From: Aldehydirespirator sp965116965
GTDB lineage: Bacteria > Actinomycetota > Acidimicrobiia > Acidimicrobiales > Aldehydirespiratoraceae
Length of the DNA: 64,000 nt
Direction: 5' to 3'
NCBI GenBank assembly: GCA_965116965.1
Contig: OZ220743.1
Coordinates: 2,976,001 to 3,040,000 of the forward strand
The position numbers and the translations under genes were made by a program. Of this stretch, positions 1-7,859 are shown in pieces. Below the pieces are notes generated by a model. That model ran no database searches. It worked only from the letters and a program-made list of their open reading frames with translations, and was not told the DNA's origin. Each line of letters opens with the position of its first letter. Position 1 is the first letter of the stretch.

Positions 1-575
1 CCCATCTTGCCGGCGCCGCAGAAGATCTGGCGGGTCACGAAGTGCGCGGTGGCGTGGGTGACGATGCGCGAGAACGGCACAGCCCGGCTCACCAGATAGT
101 TCTCGTGGCAGCCGTAGCTGTTGCCCTTGCCGTCGGAGTTGTTCTTGTAGACCACGATCTCCTCGTCCGGCGGCAGCAGCATCCGGGCCGCCTCCATGGA
201 GCGGGCCGCGATCAGCTCGGCAGCCCGGTCGTAGACGACCACCGAGCGGGCGTCGGCGCACTCGGGGGTGGACAGCTCGGGATGGGCGTGGTCGACGTAG
301 TAGCGGGCGCCGTTGGTGAGCACCGCGTTCACCAGGTGGGTCTCGATCTCGGGCGCGAGCGAGCCCGCGGGAGCGCCGCCCCGGGCGTCGTTGCCGGGCA
401 TCTCGTCGGTGAAGTCCCAACCCACCGCGGCCCGGCCCGGCTCGGGCGCCTGATGGGTGGCGATCAGGTAGGCGTTGATCAGCAACGAGGAGGCCGAGAT
501 CGGGTTGGGCTCCGTAGCGCCACGATGGACGATGCCGTACTCGGTCTCCAGGCCGAGCGTCTTGGGGACAGCCAC
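1..575 (-). CDS. dop: Depupylase/Pup deamidase Dop, N-terminal part (gene runs off the left edge)
   Basis: Dop deamidates the C-terminal Gln of Pup and removes Pup from tagged proteins in the actinobacterial Pup-proteasome system. About 191 codons are present, read from GTG at 575-573, the first start after an in-frame TAG. The protein begins MAVPKTLGLETEYGI, the Dop/PafA ATP-binding opening. It continues with TNGARYYVDHAHPE, which carries the catalytic Asp region, and YKNNSDGKGNSYGCHENYL, the glutamine-synthetase-like nucleotide loop. The stretch WDFTDEMPGNDARGG matches the Dop-specific loop better than PafA. The carboxy-terminal part lies outside the window. The start codon sits inside a 90-bp tandem repeat. 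Upstream, 218 bases away, is an amino-acid transporter operon rather than arc directly. Assignment is firm; Dop rather than PafA is very likely. Confidence 0.9.
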   Translation of the reverse strand, partial: MAVPKTLGLETEYGIVHRGATEPNPISASSLLINAYLIATHQAPEPGRAAVGWDFTDEMPGNDARGGAPAGSLAPEIETHLVNAVLTNGARYYVDHAHPELSTPECADARSVVVYDRAAELIAARSMEAARMLLPPDEEIVVYKNNSDGKGNSYGCHENYLVSRAVPFSRIVTHATAHFVTRQIFCGAGKM

Positions 576-783
576 AGACCGACGCTAGCGAGGCCGGGCC
601 CGAGCGGCCCGTGAGCGAAGCGAACAAGAGCGGGCACCACTGCCGAGCGTCTTGGGGACAGCCACAGACCGACGCTAGCGAGGCCGGGCCCGAGCGGCCC
701 GTGAGCGAAGCGAACAAGAGCGGGCACCACTGCCGAGCGTCTTGGGGACAGCCACAGACCGACGCTAGCGAGACGAGCGACGG
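552..783. repeat. 90-bp tandem repeat (about 2.5 copies) spanning the dop start
   Basis: Copies begin at 552, 642 and 732 and are essentially identical; the third breaks off near 774. Each full unit holds the first codons of dop in reverse (rev-comp of GTGGCTGTCCCC) plus the core of the window's dispersed intergenic repeat (GAGCGGCCCGTGAGCG followed by AAGCGAACAAGAGCGG). The unit length is a multiple of three, so the duplicated dop-start copies stay in one phase, but TAG codons inside each unit prevent read-through into dop. Confidence 0.9.
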
Positions 784-793
784 GCTGTGGGGG

Positions 794-1573
794 TCAGAGG
801 ATCTGCGAGAGGAACAGCTTGGTGCGCTCCTCCTGGGGGTTGGTGAAGAAGTGCTCGGGGGTGCCGGTCTCGACTATCTGGCCGTCCTCCATGAAGATCA
901 CCCTGTCGGCGACCTCACGGGCGAAGCCCATCTCGTGGGTGACCACCATCATGGTCATTCCCGACAGGGCCAGCTCCTTCATCACGTCGAGCACTTCCTT
1001 GATCATCTCGGGATCGAGGGCGGAGGTCGGCTCGTCGAAGAGCATGATCCTGGGCTCCATGGCCAGGGCCCGGGCGATGGCCACCCGCTGCTGCTGGCCG
1101 CCGGAGAGCTGACCCGGGTACTTCTCGGCCTGCTCGGGGATGCCGACCCGCTCCAGCAGCGAGCGGGCCAGCTCCTCGGCCTCCGCCTTGGGCTTCTTGC
1201 GCACCCAGATCGGCGCCAGCGTGATGTTGTCCTCGACGGTCAGGTGGGGGAACAGGTTGAACTGCTGGAACACCATGCCGACCTCGGAGCGGATCTTCTC
1301 GATGTTGCGCAGGTCGTTGGTGAGCTCCACCCCGTCGACGAGGATGCGCCCCTCCTGATGGGCCTCCAAGCGGTTGATGCAGCGGATCCATGTGGACTTT
1401 CCCGAGCCCGACGGGCCGAGCACCACCACGACCTCGCGCTCCTTGATGACGGCGGTGATCCCGTCGAGGGCCTGGAAGTCCCCGAACCACTTGTTGACCC
1501 CCTCGCAGACGATCATGTCGTCGCGGGCGGCGAGCTCCTCGGTCAAAGCGGCGGTGGCGTCACTGACACTCAT
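794..1573 (-). CDS. Polar amino acid ABC transporter ATP-binding protein (AapP/GlnQ type)
   Basis: Cytoplasmic ATPase that drives uptake through the two permeases encoded just upstream. The 259-residue length is normal for the family. Walker A GPSGSGKST is at residues 53-61, the Q-loop lies in VFQQFNLFPH (101-110), the ABC signature LSGGQ at 156-160, and Walker B with catalytic Glu in RIMLFDEP (175-182), followed by the SALDP D-loop and the switch His in VVTHEMGF. It is the last gene of a minus-strand operon of two binding proteins, two permeases and the ATPase. The gap to the upstream permease is 78 bases and contains a second copy of the sequence before its own start (GACACTCATGGCT at both 1563 and 1600), a small local duplication. 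Exact amino acid specificity cannot be read from the sequence. Confidence 0.93.
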   Translation of the reverse strand: MSVSDATAALTEELAARDDMIVCEGVNKWFGDFQALDGITAVIKEREVVVVLGPSGSGKSTWIRCINRLEAHQEGRILVDGVELTNDLRNIEKIRSEVGMVFQQFNLFPHLTVEDNITLAPIWVRKKPKAEAEELARSLLERVGIPEQAEKYPGQLSGGQQQRVAIARALAMEPRIMLFDEPTSALDPEMIKEVLDVMKELALSGMTMMVVTHEMGFAREVADRVIFMEDGQIVETGTPEHFFTNPQEERTKLFLSQIL

Positions 1574-1651
1574 GGCTGCGTCCCCCCTGTGGACAGGACA
1601 CTGACACTCATGGCTTCATCCCCCTGCGGTGTGTGCGGACGGTCGGCACGG

Positions 1652-3799
1652 CTAGCGCTCCCCCACTCCCAGCCGTTTCTCGAGGCGCTGGCTGTGCTTG
1701 GACATGTTGTAGGCGAAGATCCAGTAGATGAACGACACGAACAGCAGGCCCTCGCGCTTGACGCCGAGGAACTCGGACTGGGCGGAGATCACCTTGTCGG
1801 CGATCCGCAGGAAGTCGAAGATCCCGACGATGGCCAGCAGCGAGGTTTCCTTGAACGTGGCGATGACCTGGCCGACCAGCGGAGGTATCGACACCCGCAG
1901 CGCCTGGGGCAGCACGATGAACAGGGTGCGCTGCACGGTGGTCAACCCGACCGCGTCGGAGGCCTCGTACTGGCCCCGGCGGATGGCCTGAAGCCCGCCG
2001 CGGACGTTCTCGGCCAGGTAGGCGGCCGAGAACAGCGAGAAGCCGATCGTTGCTCCGGCGATGTCGGTCAAGGACATGTTGTCGGGAAGGAACAGGTTGA
2101 AGATCAGGGTGAAGAAGAACAGCACCGTGATCAGCGGCACGCCCCGGAACACCTCGATGTAGGCGGTGGCCAGCACCCTGAAGATGGGCAGCTTGGACGT
2201 GCGGGCCAGCGCCAGCAGCACCCCCATCGGGAAGGCCAGCAGCAGCGTGAAGGTGGCCACGATGAGGGTGATGCCGAAGCCGCCGATCAGGTCGTCGGTG
2301 GGCGTGTCGACAGTCGAGGGCGAGTTGACCAGCGTGACCAGCCAGTGGAACACGGCCATGGTCGCCACCCAGACGGCCACCAGCTTCATCCTGTGGGAAC
2401 GGTCCCCCGCGAAGTTGTGGGCCAGCAGGGCGACCACCGCCAGCAGCAGGAAGCTGATCCGCGCCTTCTGAAGCATCGGGTACCAACCGAAGTACGCGGC
2501 CACCCAGTTGAGCGCGGCCACCGCCACCAGCACGACGGCCACCACCCGTCCGGCCTCGCCGATGCGGGGGTGGGCCAGGAACCACACCACCAGGCCCCCG
2601 ATGGCGGCGAAGAACAGCGCCATGGGGAGGTCGGTTGACAGCACGTGGTCCCAGTCGAGGTCGGGGTCGCGCAGCACGGCCCAGTACAGGACGAAGGGGG
2701 TCAGCACCCACAGAAGGTTCAGCGGGACCCGCAGCCTCGGGCCAGCCCCGGCCGCCCGGAGCACCCGCCCCAGTTCGTAGGCAGCCACCAGCAGGACCAG
2801 CATGACCGTCCACGGCAGCTTCGTGGTCATCGCCACCGTGCGGCCGGGCTCGTTGATGAACTCTCCCTCCAGGAAGCCGTAGTGCCCCCATGGGTACACC
2901 CACGCCGACAGCACCATCAGCCCGGCGCCGACGAAGAACACGTACATGGCCGGCACGAAGGTGTTGCGCCGGCGGGCATCGCCCAGCCCGAGCCACAAGG
3001 CTGCGCCCGCACCGGCGAGCACGGCCGCGGCCAGCCACCACCAGGCCCGGTCCGACATGGCGTCGGCGAACGACTCCCGGACGACCTCGCCGGTCGCGTA
3101 CTGCTGCACGATCAGCACCCCGACGCTCACCAGCACCAGCGCGCCGTGAGCGGTCCTTGGCTCCGGCCCGCCCCGCAGGTAGGTGCCCTGGAGGTGGAAC
3201 CACACCGCGAGCGCGACGTTGGCCAGAACCAGCACGGCCAGCACCGTGAAGGCGTTGGCGTCCAACCAGCCGGCGAAGGAGTCGCCGCCGGCCGCTGAGG
3301 CGTCGCGGTGCAGGGCCACGCCCTCGCCGTCGACGATGGCAGAGGGCTCGCGCAGCAGGATCCCCAGCGCGATCACGCCGCCGGTGGCCATCAGGTTCAT
3401 CGACAGCTTCTTCATCGAGATGCCGCGGCCCGCCCGGGCCAGCAGCCCTACCGACAGCCCGGAGAGCACCGCGATGGCGCCGACGCAGACCCAGATGCGG
3501 GCGTACTGGTCCTGGGGGTAGGCGTGGGTGAACAGGAACCGCATGTTGGTCTTGACGGCCCGCCAGGTTCGCTCCTCGCTGAACGTGAAGTTGAGCAGGC
3601 CGCGCACCGCCAGCAGCACCAGCAGCGAGAACACGACGGTGAGCAGCGAGTTGACCGGCGAGGAGAACAGGTTCCTTCCGAGCCACTCGCCCGCGGACAG
3701 GCTCGGCTCCTCGGGCTTCTGGGCCGGCTCGCGCTCGCCGCCGTCCCACGGCTCCACCGGACCCGCGCCCGCGGCCGGATCACCCATCGTCGCAGTCAC
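1652..3799 (-). CDS. Amino acid ABC transporter permease, oversized AapM/BztC-like
   Basis: Inner-membrane permease subunit. The C-terminal 230 residues hold the recognisable HisM/AapM core with the EAA-type coupling loop (around AIRRGQYEASDAVGLTTVQ) that contacts the ATPase. At 715 residues the protein is far longer than usual AapM/BztC proteins (about 380-430). The extra length is N-terminal: a charged tail of about 45 residues, then many additional hydrophobic segments (for example LLTVVFSLLVLLAVRG, VCVGAIAVLSGLSVGL, AFTVLAVLVLANVALAVW and WWLAAAVLAGAGAALWLGL) before the conserved part. Start ATG at 3799; the gene ends 78 bases before the ATPase gene and begins 18 bases after the second permease gene. 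Family assignment is firm; the role of the extra membrane region is unknown. Confidence 0.88.
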   Translation of the reverse strand: MTATMGDPAAGAGPVEPWDGGEREPAQKPEEPSLSAGEWLGRNLFSSPVNSLLTVVFSLLVLLAVRGLLNFTFSEERTWRAVKTNMRFLFTHAYPQDQYARIWVCVGAIAVLSGLSVGLLARAGRGISMKKLSMNLMATGGVIALGILLREPSAIVDGEGVALHRDASAAGGDSFAGWLDANAFTVLAVLVLANVALAVWFHLQGTYLRGGPEPRTAHGALVLVSVGVLIVQQYATGEVVRESFADAMSDRAWWWLAAAVLAGAGAALWLGLGDARRRNTFVPAMYVFFVGAGLMVLSAWVYPWGHYGFLEGEFINEPGRTVAMTTKLPWTVMLVLLVAAYELGRVLRAAGAGPRLRVPLNLLWVLTPFVLYWAVLRDPDLDWDHVLSTDLPMALFFAAIGGLVVWFLAHPRIGEAGRVVAVVLVAVAALNWVAAYFGWYPMLQKARISFLLLAVVALLAHNFAGDRSHRMKLVAVWVATMAVFHWLVTLVNSPSTVDTPTDDLIGGFGITLIVATFTLLLAFPMGVLLALARTSKLPIFRVLATAYIEVFRGVPLITVLFFFTLIFNLFLPDNMSLTDIAGATIGFSLFSAAYLAENVRGGLQAIRRGQYEASDAVGLTTVQRTLFIVLPQALRVSIPPLVGQVIATFKETSLLAIVGIFDFLRIADKVISAQSEFLGVKREGLLFVSFIYWIFAYNMSKHSQRLEKRLGVGER

Positions 3800-3817
3800 C
3801 GCAGCACTCCAGGCATC

Positions 3818-5353
3818 TCAGCGCTCCACGATCTTCATGCGGATGTTGAAGAAGTTGACGATCACCGAGATCGTCAGCGAGCAGGCCAGGTAGAACAGCA
3901 TCCACAAAGAGATCACTTCGAGCGTCTTGCCGGTCTGGTTGTAGACGATCTGGCCCACCTGCACGAAGTCGCTGTAGCCCACAGCGATGGCCAGCGAGGT
4001 GTTCTTGGTGAGGTTCAGGTACTGGTTGCCCAGCGGCGGGAGTATCACCCGGAAGGCCTGGGGCAGGATGACCCGGCGCAGCATCGTCACCCGCCGCAGG
4101 CCGACCGCCTGGGCGGCCTCGGTCTGGCCCTTTGGGACAGCCAGGATGCCGCCCCGCACGATCTCGGCGATGAACGACGCGGTGTACAGCACGACGCCGA
4201 AGAACACCGCTGCGCCGCCCTGGGTGAGGTTCAGCCCGGCCGGGCCGGGGTTGGGGAAGTTGCCGAGCTGCTCGATGTCGGGCCGCTTGATGTCGATGGG
4301 GCGCCCGGTGCGGCCGTCGCCGAACTTGTCGGCGATGACCTGAAGCAGGTCGGTGCCGGAGTTGATGATCCAGCTCGACAGGCCGGGCCACCCCACCAGC
4401 ACGAACGCGATCACCGCCAAGGCGCCCACCCCGGCGAAGACGATCCGGAACTTGTCGTCGTCGGTGAGCTTCATGAGCCCCGCCGGTGTGCGGAGCCGGG
4501 CCAGGAAGCGGCGGATCCACCATGCCGCCGCCGCCAGCGCGGCCAGCGACAGCACCACCTTCACGATGACCGGCGTCAACGAGGAGAACCCGTCGCCGAT
4601 GAAATCGAAGATGGCGCCCACCCAGCCGAAGATCGGGTGCGCGACCCAGCCCACCGCGCCGAACGCGGCCAGCACGGCCAGGAAGCTCAGCACCGGGTAG
4701 GTGTCGCGGCCGGTGGCGTCGTGGCGGCGCTCCTGACGGCGCCTGACGAACGAGCCGACCAGCCAGCCGGCCGCGATGAAGATGAGCCACTGGTAGAAGC
4801 CGTCGTCGATGTGGACGCGCGGCACCGACATCCCCTTGTTGGAGACGTGCAGGAGACCGTTGATGGGCCCCTGGTCCAGCGTCACGCGCGGAAGGGTGGC
4901 GATCAGCGCCCAGATGAAGACGATCTGGACCAGCAGCGGGATGTTGCGGACCGTCTCGATGAAGACGCTGCACATGCGGCTGACGATCCAGTTGCTCGAC
5001 AGCCGCCCGACCCCAATCAGCACCCCGAGGATGGTGGCCGCCACGATCCCGCCCGCGGCGATGCGGATCGTGTTGACCGCGCCGGCCCACAGCGCACGGC
5101 CGGCGGTGTCGGGATCGGTGTCGATGCCCTCCCGGAGGTTGCTGCCGAGCCCGATGCTCAGGAAGTCGTACTTGATCTCGATTCCCTGGCGGTCGAGGTT
5201 CTCGAGGGCCTGCGTGGTGAGGAAGAACAGGGCGAAGACCACCAGCAGGAGCGTGAAGACCTGGGCCAGCCACTTGACGACGGTGACGTCGCGGTAGAAG
5301 GGCGGACGCTGCGACTGGGTCGCGGCCAGCGTGGCTTGATCGGTGTTGGACAC
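3818..5353 (-). CDS. Amino acid ABC transporter permease, AapQ/BztB-like
   Basis: Second permease half of the transporter. The N-terminal region (FALFFLTTQALENLDRQGI, then LWAGAVNTIRIAAGG and FIETVRNIPLLVQIVF) is the first half of the AapQ/BztB fold. The coupling-loop region AVGLRRVTMLRRVILPQAFR lies near the C terminus. In AapQ/BztB a large periplasmic insertion separates the two parts; here the insertion (about residues 165-340) contains several extra hydrophobic stretches, raising the length to 511 residues against about 400 normally. It lies between the binding-protein genes and the larger permease gene, all on the minus strand. The hairpin at 5408-5437 separates it from the binding-protein gene and probably sets a lower expression level. 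Confidence 0.9.
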   Translation of the reverse strand: MSNTDQATLAATQSQRPPFYRDVTVVKWLAQVFTLLLVVFALFFLTTQALENLDRQGIEIKYDFLSIGLGSNLREGIDTDPDTAGRALWAGAVNTIRIAAGGIVAATILGVLIGVGRLSSNWIVSRMCSVFIETVRNIPLLVQIVFIWALIATLPRVTLDQGPINGLLHVSNKGMSVPRVHIDDGFYQWLIFIAAGWLVGSFVRRRQERRHDATGRDTYPVLSFLAVLAAFGAVGWVAHPIFGWVGAIFDFIGDGFSSLTPVIVKVVLSLAALAAAAWWIRRFLARLRTPAGLMKLTDDDKFRIVFAGVGALAVIAFVLVGWPGLSSWIINSGTDLLQVIADKFGDGRTGRPIDIKRPDIEQLGNFPNPGPAGLNLTQGGAAVFFGVVLYTASFIAEIVRGGILAVPKGQTEAAQAVGLRRVTMLRRVILPQAFRVILPPLGNQYLNLTKNTSLAIAVGYSDFVQVGQIVYNQTGKTLEVISLWMLFYLACSLTISVIVNFFNIRMKIVER

Positions 5354-5407
5354 GCGGGGGCGCCTCCGGGGCGGTGGGTCGCGGGTTTCGGCTATTGGAA
5401 CGGCAAC

Positions 5408-5437
5408 GGGGGTCCGGGACTGCTGTCCCGGACCCCC
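5408..5437 (-). terminator. Perfect 13-bp stem hairpin between binding-protein and permease genes
   Basis: Stem 5408-5420 pairs exactly with 5425-5437 around the loop TGCT. No T-run follows on either strand, so it is better read as an attenuating or 3'-end-stabilising hairpin than a full terminator. Its place after the binding-protein gene fits the known pattern of higher binding-protein than permease expression. Confidence 0.7.
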
Positions 5438-5488
5438 GCAAACCTAGACGAGTATTTGCTTCAGGTGAAGTTTCTTGAAGCTGTCGCC

Positions 5489-6658
5489 TTACCGGGCCGG
5501 CGGTGCGTAGATGAGACCTCCGTCAAGCCAGCCGGCGTTGGCCGAGCCCTCGCGGGTCAGGCCGACCGGGTTGAGGTGGCGGGAGTAGATCTCGTCGTAG
5601 TTCCCGACCTGGGCGATCACCTGGTAGAAGGCGTCGGGGGCCAGGCCCATGTTCGACTGCTGCTCGTCGTCGGCTACGCCGAGCAGGCGGGCCGCCTCCG
5701 CGTCGGGCGGGTTGTCTGCCATGTCGGCCACGTTGTCCGAGGTGATGCCCTTCTCATCGGCGATGATGGTGGCGTACACGGTCCAGTTGACCACGTCGGC
5801 GAAGCGGGATTGGTTCTGGCCGTAGGTCGGGCCGAGTGGCTCCTTGGAGATCGGCGTGGCCGGGAAGATCACCCAGTTCTCATCTGCAGGCTGCTGGTTG
5901 GCCTTCCGCCCGACCAGGGCCGAGCCGTCGGTCGTGATGACGTCGCAGGCGCGATTGATGAAGTTCTCCGTGACCTGGTCGAAGTCCTCGTAGGTCTGAG
6001 GGTCGATGTCGATCCCGGCCGCGTCGCCCGCGTCGGCTATGTTCTGCTCGGTGGTGGTGCCGGCGTTGGTGCACACGACCGCGCCCACGACGTCGGCCAC
6101 CTCGGAGGAGGACGAGTAACCGTCGGACTCGCGGGCCATGAGCTGCTGGCCGTCGTAGTAGGTGGTGGGACCGAAGTCCATGCCGACCTCGGTGTCACGG
6201 CTCTGGGTCCAGGTGGTGTTACGCATCAGCACGTCCACCTGGCCCGCCTGCACCGCGGTGAACCGCTCAGCCGCGGTCAGCGGTGTGAAGACGACCGCGC
6301 CGGCGTCGCCGAACAGCGCCGCGGCCACCGCCCGGCAGTAGTCGGCGTCGAAGCCGGTCTGGGAGCCGTCGGGCTGGGTCTCCGAGAACGCCACCGCAGA
6401 ACCGGAGACGCCGCAGTTCAGCTCGCCGCGGGCGAGGACCGTGTCGAGCAGGTCCCCGTCCTGGGTGTCGTCGATGGCGTCATGCACCGTCGTTGTGGTC
6501 TCCACCGGCGCGGCTGCGTCGCCGTCGGGCGCCGAGGTCCCGGTCGGTTCTGCCGTGACTTCGGCGTCGTCCTCGTCGTCGCCGCATGACGCTGCGATCA
6601 AAGTCACAGCCAATAGCACAGCAAGCGCGCGCCATAGCAGGTGTTTGTTGTTGGTCAC
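5489..6658 (-). CDS. Amino acid ABC transporter substrate-binding lipoprotein (AapJ-like), copy 1
   Basis: Extracytoplasmic receptor for the Aap/Bzt-type importer. The 389-residue precursor has a lipoprotein signal (basic start, LLAVTLIAASC, lipid-anchored Cys at about 25), then an acidic linker rich in D, E and T, then an SBP_bac_3 domain starting around LDTVLARGELNCGVSG. Further family marks are GFDADYCRAVAAALFGD, the RNTTWTQSRDTEVGMDFGPT ligand-site stretch and PLGPTYGQNQSRFADVVNWT near the end. It is followed by a hairpin and the two permease genes. A paralogue lies immediately upstream; the mature domains are plainly related along their whole length, including the shared C-terminal ending LIYAPPAR. 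Confidence 0.92.
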   Translation of the reverse strand: MTNNKHLLWRALAVLLAVTLIAASCGDDEDDAEVTAEPTGTSAPDGDAAAPVETTTTVHDAIDDTQDGDLLDTVLARGELNCGVSGSAVAFSETQPDGSQTGFDADYCRAVAAALFGDAGAVVFTPLTAAERFTAVQAGQVDVLMRNTTWTQSRDTEVGMDFGPTTYYDGQQLMARESDGYSSSSEVADVVGAVVCTNAGTTTEQNIADAGDAAGIDIDPQTYEDFDQVTENFINRACDVITTDGSALVGRKANQQPADENWVIFPATPISKEPLGPTYGQNQSRFADVVNWTVYATIIADEKGITSDNVADMADNPPDAEAARLLGVADDEQQSNMGLAPDAFYQVIAQVGNYDEIYSRHLNPVGLTREGSANAGWLDGGLIYAPPAR

Positions 6659-6753
6659 TGGTCCCTCCGTGGGCTGGTCGTCAATGACGAAGCCACCGTA
6701 TTGGCTTGGCGCGCTCGTTTCAACTGGCTCTCGTGGCTCCCACAGCTATTGGG

Positions 6754-7848
6754 TCAGCGGGCCGGCGGAGCGTAAATCAACCCGCCGTCACGCCAGCTCG
6801 CATTGACCGAACCGGCGCGGGTCAGGCCCGCCGGGCCGAGATGGCGGGCGAGTATCTCGCCGTAGTTGCCCACCTGGGAGATGGCGTCATGGAAGGCGCC
6901 GGGGGCCAGGCCCATGTTCGACTGCTGCTCGTCGTCGGAGACGCCCAGCAGCCTGGCGGTCTCCGCGTCGGGCGGATCGGCCGCCATGGCGTCGACGTTG
7001 GCCTGGGTGATCCCCTTCTCGTCCGCGATGATCGTGGCGTACACCGCCCAGTTGACGACATCGCCGAAACGCGACTGGTTCTGCGGGTAAACCGGGGCGA
7101 GCGGCTCCTTGGAGAACGGCGTGGCCGGGAAGATGACCCACTCCTGGTCGTCGGGCTGCTGCTTGGCCTTGCGCCCGGCCAGCGCTGAGCCGTCGGCGGT
7201 GGCGATGTCGCACGCGCCCGGGATGAAGTTCTCGATGATGGCGTCGAAGTCTTCGAGGGTGGTGAGGGTGATGTCGATCCCGGCGGCGTCGGCGGCGTCG
7301 GAGACGTTCTGCTCGGTCGTCGTCCCGGCCAGGACGCACACCACCGCGCCGGCGATGTCGGCCACTCCGGAGGAAGGCGAGTAGCCGTCGGCGGCCCTGG
7401 CCATGAGTTGCTGGCCGTCGTAGTAGATCACCGGTCCGAAGTCCAGACCCACGGCGGTGTCGCGGCTCTGCGTCCAGGTGGTGCTCCGGAAGAGCACGTC
7501 GATGTGGCCGGACTGGAGGGCCGCGAAGCGCTCCCCCGTGGTGAGCGACACGAACTCCACCGCCCCGGCGTCGCCGAACACCGCGGCCGCGACCACGCGG
7601 CAGAAGTCGGCATCGACCCCGACCACGCTGCCGTCGGGCTGGGTCTCCGAGAAGATCACCCTGGTGCCCGAGACACCGCAGACCAGCCTGCCCCGGTCCT
7701 GCACCGTGTCGAGCAAGTCGCCATCGGCCGTAGGCAGCACCGAGTCAGTGGCGGCGATACCCGGGGGCTGATCCGGTGAGCAGGCGACGGCTGAGAGAGC
7801 CAGGACGATCAGCAGCACCAGCGTTGGCGCGCTCGGTGTCAGTCGCAC
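6754..7848 (-). CDS. Amino acid ABC transporter substrate-binding lipoprotein (AapJ-like), copy 2
   Basis: Paralogue of the next gene downstream, with the same domain order. The signal is LLIVLALSAVAC with the lipid-anchored Cys at about 23, and the acidic linker is shorter. The binding domain opens at LDTVQDRGRLVCGVSG and carries FRSTTWTQSRDTAVGLDFGP and APVYPQNQSRFGDVVNWA. Having two receptors with one permease pair suggests widened substrate range after a tandem duplication (inference). It starts only 12 bases after the stop of the proteasomal ATPase gene arc, so it is probably co-transcribed with arc. Confidence 0.92.
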   Translation of the reverse strand: MRLTPSAPTLVLLIVLALSAVACSPDQPPGIAATDSVLPTADGDLLDTVQDRGRLVCGVSGTRVIFSETQPDGSVVGVDADFCRVVAAAVFGDAGAVEFVSLTTGERFAALQSGHIDVLFRSTTWTQSRDTAVGLDFGPVIYYDGQQLMARAADGYSPSSGVADIAGAVVCVLAGTTTEQNVSDAADAAGIDITLTTLEDFDAIIENFIPGACDIATADGSALAGRKAKQQPDDQEWVIFPATPFSKEPLAPVYPQNQSRFGDVVNWAVYATIIADEKGITQANVDAMAADPPDAETARLLGVSDDEQQSNMGLAPGAFHDAISQVGNYGEILARHLGPAGLTRAGSVNASWRDGGLIYAPPAR

Positions 7849-7859
7849 GCGCGGTCCTC

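Noticed and set aside
3308..6589. Very long plus-strand open frame opposite the transporter operon
   Set aside because: It is the shadow of real minus-strand genes with clear motifs; its His/Gln/Gly/Asp-rich translation is typical of antisense GC-rich sequence. The same holds for 611-2638, 39101-42595 and 48694-51546.
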